A stretch of DNA of 64,000 bases, taken from Sclerurus mexicanus. Lineage: Eukaryota; Chordata; Aves; Passeriformes; Furnariidae. Position 1 is the stretch's first letter, and each line of letters starts with the position of its first letter. Below, one piece after another: positions 61,401-64,000 of the stretch. The DNA lies in assembly GCA_013396755.1 (NCBI GenBank), contig VWZF01006903.1, forward strand, positions 1 to 64,000. The letters run 5' to 3'. The position numbers were made by a program, and so were the translations under genes. The notes below the pieces were generated by a model. The model saw only the letters and a program-made list of their open reading frames with translations. It did no database searches and was not told the DNA's origin.

Positions 61401-63705
61401 TGAACATCAGAAGTAGAAAAAACAGCAATTCATGTTAAACCTGACTATAAAGATGATCCAGCCAAGCTGGTAACACAGTTAACACTCATGATTTTTATAG
61501 TTACATAACTAGGCACTAGTGCATCTTGTATCTAGATTCAAGTTTTTAAATATTTGTATCTTCTCAGTCCTCAAAAGCAAGTGCCTTCAAATTCTGTTGC
61601 TGGTGGCACTGCTTCTGAACAGAGGAGACATGTTAGAATTGCTATCAAATATGTTACCCTTCCACAGGGAGTTATTTAAAGGTTGAATGGAAAAACCTTA
61701 CCAGCTGAGCATTTTAGAGATATTAATAGCATCACAAAAATCATTTTACAGCTACCAAGAGGTACAAGGACTTTACCTTTTTTCCTTTGAAGCTGAGGGC
61801 ACCAGGCAGCCCCTGCTCCCCACAGAACCATCCTATAGTGTTGATCTCTGGTCTGTTCTACTGTTAGAATAATTTTTCTTTGGTTGCCACCTTTGTAACT
61901 ATAGACACATTCTGAAAAAAATTGAAATTACATTACTTCTACAGTAAAAAGCATGTAAGCACACAAACCTTACATGCTTCAGTACTAAGGTGAAATCACG
62001 TTGCTATCATATTTTATGATACAACTGTAAGCAAGGAAGTGTATTAATTTACTTTTATCCACCTAAATACTCAGCAACTGGACACCTCCCTTTGAAACAG
62101 CAGGTATCTGAGCATCTTTCAGCTCCCAGTCACTCTGACTTGCTTTGAGTAGAAAGAAATTGTAGCCAATCTCTCAGCAACTGACTGTCATAATTGGAAG
62201 TTAAAGTTCCTGTAACTTCTGTGGAACTGAAAGGAACATTTCTCTGGAAGTTCTCACATAAAAGAAAACTATAGTCATGTACAAGGCACACTAGTCACAA
62301 GTATTAGTCACAGTACATATAAATTGAAAAAGTTCTCTATGGGACTCTTACCCAAGATATTGTCTGTCTCAGTTCCACACTAAAACTACAGTATTTTTCA
62401 TAAACAAATAATTTTTCAACAAGAGCTCTTGTATTAAATATCTAACAGTTCTGAGATTTACATACTATAACAAATTATGAAGATTCCTATGTTCAAAATT
62501 CTCCATATATAATGAATATACATGGTATTGCCAGTGTGGGTAAAAGTTTGAATCCTACTAATACAAGATGATAGTGCAATATGATCAAATTGACATGCAA
62601 AGCTTGAAGTCAAGCACTGAGAAACATTTTACCTTGCAAAACTATAAAGTTTCACCTAATGCAGAAGTTGAAGTCCAGTGCATGAACTTACCTGTTAATA
62701 CAGCAATGTTGATAATTTTCAGGATTGAGTGCACCAATGTATTAGGCTGGAGCTGATCTAGCTGCATATACTGAACACTATCCAGTCTCTGAACTTGTCT
62801 TTGTGGAATGTCTCTGAAGTGTGGCAATTCTGATGATATGTATGCCAATAAGCCACGGAGAACACCACCATCCACTATAGAATAAACTTATATGAAAAAA
62901 AAATAAAATCAAAGTGACATACTATTTTTTATGTTTAGAAGTATAAAACTTACTGCTTGGAACATATTTACATTGACAAAATAAAAACTGTTCCAGAATA
63001 ATTTTAAGGCAAGAAATCCTTGAGATGTGTACAATACTTTGAATTATACCAAAACCAGAAGAGAAATCGTGTCTCTTAGCTTGATAAGAATAGCTGTTCT
63101 TGACCATTTACCTCAGAATCTGCCTAAAACAGCTGGCAATAATGAATCACAAAGACAGTAAGAGCAGTGCAATCATGGTGAGACTTCCACTGTATCTCCC
63201 CTTAGTTTCCAACCCTCCATGGCCCGCAATGAATTACTTTCCCTGGATGGATCTACTTACTCCTTAAGCCTCTGAAGTTTTTGCAAAAAATTTAATCCTC
63301 ATGAAATTTCAGACACCATATGGTCGAGTCCCTGGATAACTGCTCTTTCTCAAACTGAACTCTCAGTTTTCCAGAGTTCAGAGTTTTGAGCAGTAACCAC
63401 CAAATTTTACCATAAACTCCACATGCCTATCTGATGTCATCATGTCAAATATTGTCCACAGGTGTTCCTATCATACTTTTCTACAGTTGCATATATTTCC
63501 ATTTTATCCCATGTGTGAGGTATTGCCAATAAAATGGAATACTTCAAATAGCTATTTTACTGTGATTTTTGTAGAAACTTATGCACTATAATCTTACATT
63601 CTTCTGGATTGAGAGTCGAGCTGTTCCCCAGATTCAGTAACTGACTGGTAAACGTAGATTGAAGCATGATTTCTCCACACCAAAGATTCTCATACATTAT
63701 TATAT
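55268..63705 (-). CDS. SHLD2: Shieldin complex subunit 2 (FAM35A), C-terminal seven coding exons, 5' partial
   Basis: SHLD2 is the single-strand-DNA-binding subunit of shieldin (SHLD1, SHLD2, SHLD3, REV7). Shieldin acts after 53BP1-RIF1 at nuclear double-strand breaks to limit end resection and favour end joining, including class-switch recombination. The visible exons, in transcript order, are 63705-63598, 62874-62692, 61911-61777, 59004-58798, 57942-57708, 56043-55928 and 55440-55268. All junction phases agree, giving 385 C-terminal codons. They cover the tandem OB-fold region, with recognisable blocks LQSTFTSQLLNLG, ILTVEQ, DQHY, ELHTTPWSSCECLFDDD, and a zinc-ribbon CAKCGLEL...CIRC like that of the RPA70 C-terminal OB fold. 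The REV7/SHLD3-binding N-terminus lies outside the window. The C-terminus stops at NFHPDL, about 8 residues short of the human end. Confidence 0.97.
55928..56043 (-). CDS. SHLD2: SHLD2 exon (C-terminal OB fold)
   Basis: The acceptor TTCTGATCTAG and donor GTAG/GTACTG bound 116 bases. It encodes RPALMTVEDEGYEIYVHVVS and LMEKIFLNIPAGWLNRSV, aligned with human [20 protein letters not shown] and LIEKILLNISADCLNRVI. Confidence 0.93.
57708..57942 (-). CDS. SHLD2: SHLD2 exon (zinc ribbon)
   Basis: The acceptor TGTTTCTGTAG and donor TACAG/GTAAAC bound 235 bases. It encodes the end of one OB fold and a four-cysteine zinc ribbon: CAKC and, 18 residues later, CIRC, with YKQC between. All cysteines expected from the human protein are present. 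Confidence 0.97.
58798..59004 (-). CDS. SHLD2: SHLD2 exon (OB region)
   Basis: The acceptor TTTTGTTCTGCAG and donor CTCAG/GTAAGT bound 207 bases. It encodes HIWDFKYLLVQR and LELHTTPWSSCECLFDDD, the best-conserved block of the family, ending HLEEKCSG. Confidence 0.97.
61777..61911 (-). CDS. SHLD2: SHLD2 exon (OB region)
   Basis: The acceptor is TTTTTTTCAG and the donor AAAAAAG/GTAAAG. Its 135 bases encode CVYSYKGGNQRKIILTVEQ then DQHYRMVLWGAGAAW and PQLQRKK, closely matching human. Too short and lacking a start codon, it does not show as a stand-alone reading frame. Confidence 0.95.
62692..62874 (-). CDS. SHLD2: SHLD2 exon (OB region)
   Basis: The acceptor is TTATTCTATAG and the donor AACAG/GTAAGT. 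It encodes LLAYISSELPHFRDIPQRQ and LQPNTLVHSILKI, matching human LLAYVSSKHSYLRDLPPRQ and LQPDVLVHAVLRV. The start is about four residues shorter than human. Confidence 0.95.
63598..63705 (-). CDS. SHLD2: SHLD2 exon (first visible, OB region)
   Basis: The acceptor TTTTTTCTTGTAG and donor GAAT/GTAAGA bound 108 bases, entered in phase 1. It encodes a stretch with GEIMLQSTFTSQLLNLG, matching human GETVLQSTFSSQLLNLG. The preceding exon is not in the remaining 295 bases, which appear intronic. Confidence 0.93.
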
Positions 63706-64000
63706 CTACAAGAAAAAAGCAACCTTATCAACTTATGTATCAACAATATTGAAGTATATCATATTTTTCTTGACTGTAGAATGATCATACATACAGGTGT
63801 GAAAGAGAGTCTGAAAGAGATCACATGGAAAGGCAGTGGTTGTTTTTTTAAAATCTATCAACACCATTTACAATAAGTTAATAAAATTTTCTCATTAGTT
63901 TGATGTAATTCTTAAATTCATTAGCCTCCTAGCAGGCACTGTTTAAGTAAAGTGGGTGACCATACTGGATAAATTGTTACTGTACAAAATTTCAGAATGA
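63706..64000 (-). other. SHLD2: SHLD2 intron, continuing past the window
   Basis: No coding block matching the expected upstream SHLD2 exon (human FLWRTAAFWAFTVFLGD region) was found, so this is treated as intron. Confidence 0.7.

Noticed and set aside
1..64000. Prokaryotic-type features: operons, CRISPR arrays, insertion sequences, riboswitches
   Set aside because: The window is spliced vertebrate DNA; no direct-repeat/spacer arrays, ribosome-binding sites or transposase genes of those types were seen.

Overview
This window is vertebrate nuclear DNA and almost certainly avian. It is AT-rich and repeat-poor, its interspersed repeats are CR1 LINE fragments, and it carries three spliced vertebrate genes with short introns. 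I see no bacterial, plasmid, phage, CRISPR or operon features. The species cannot be named from the sequence.

Layout. Positions 1-411 hold two different minisatellites side by side (a 20-bp unit, then a 17-bp unit). Positions 412-10,065 are non-coding. GPRIN2 lies at 10,117-11,913 on the minus strand as one large coding exon. From about 12 to 40.5 kb is a 28-kb gene-poor interval with two clear CR1 pieces (16.7 and 31.8-32.8 kb), one probable CR1 tail (23.4 kb), a GC-rich patch at 28.3-28.6 kb and several T/G-rich low-complexity tracts. A CpG-island promoter at 40.6-41.2 kb starts SYT15 on the plus strand. I resolved SYT15 completely: 8 coding exons, 40,993-51,390, 429 codons. After a 3.9-kb tail-to-tail spacer, the last seven coding exons of SHLD2 (FAM35A) lie on the minus strand from 63,705 down to the stop at 55,268. 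Its 5' exons are beyond the right edge.

How the genes relate. GPRIN2 and SYT15 are divergent, the same head-to-head arrangement as their human orthologues at 10q11. SYT15 and SHLD2 are convergent. The genes are not a functional pathway: GPRIN2 is a G-alpha-binding neuronal adaptor, SYT15 a calcium-independent membrane-trafficking synaptotagmin, and SHLD2 the single-strand-DNA-binding subunit of the shieldin DNA-repair complex. Their linkage is a synteny marker. Exons were assigned by reading splice signals, checking phase across every junction, and comparing translations with the known human family members from memory. Boundaries are therefore predictions without transcript data. I found no evidence of a new biological system; the more unusual observations are listed as findings with modest scores.
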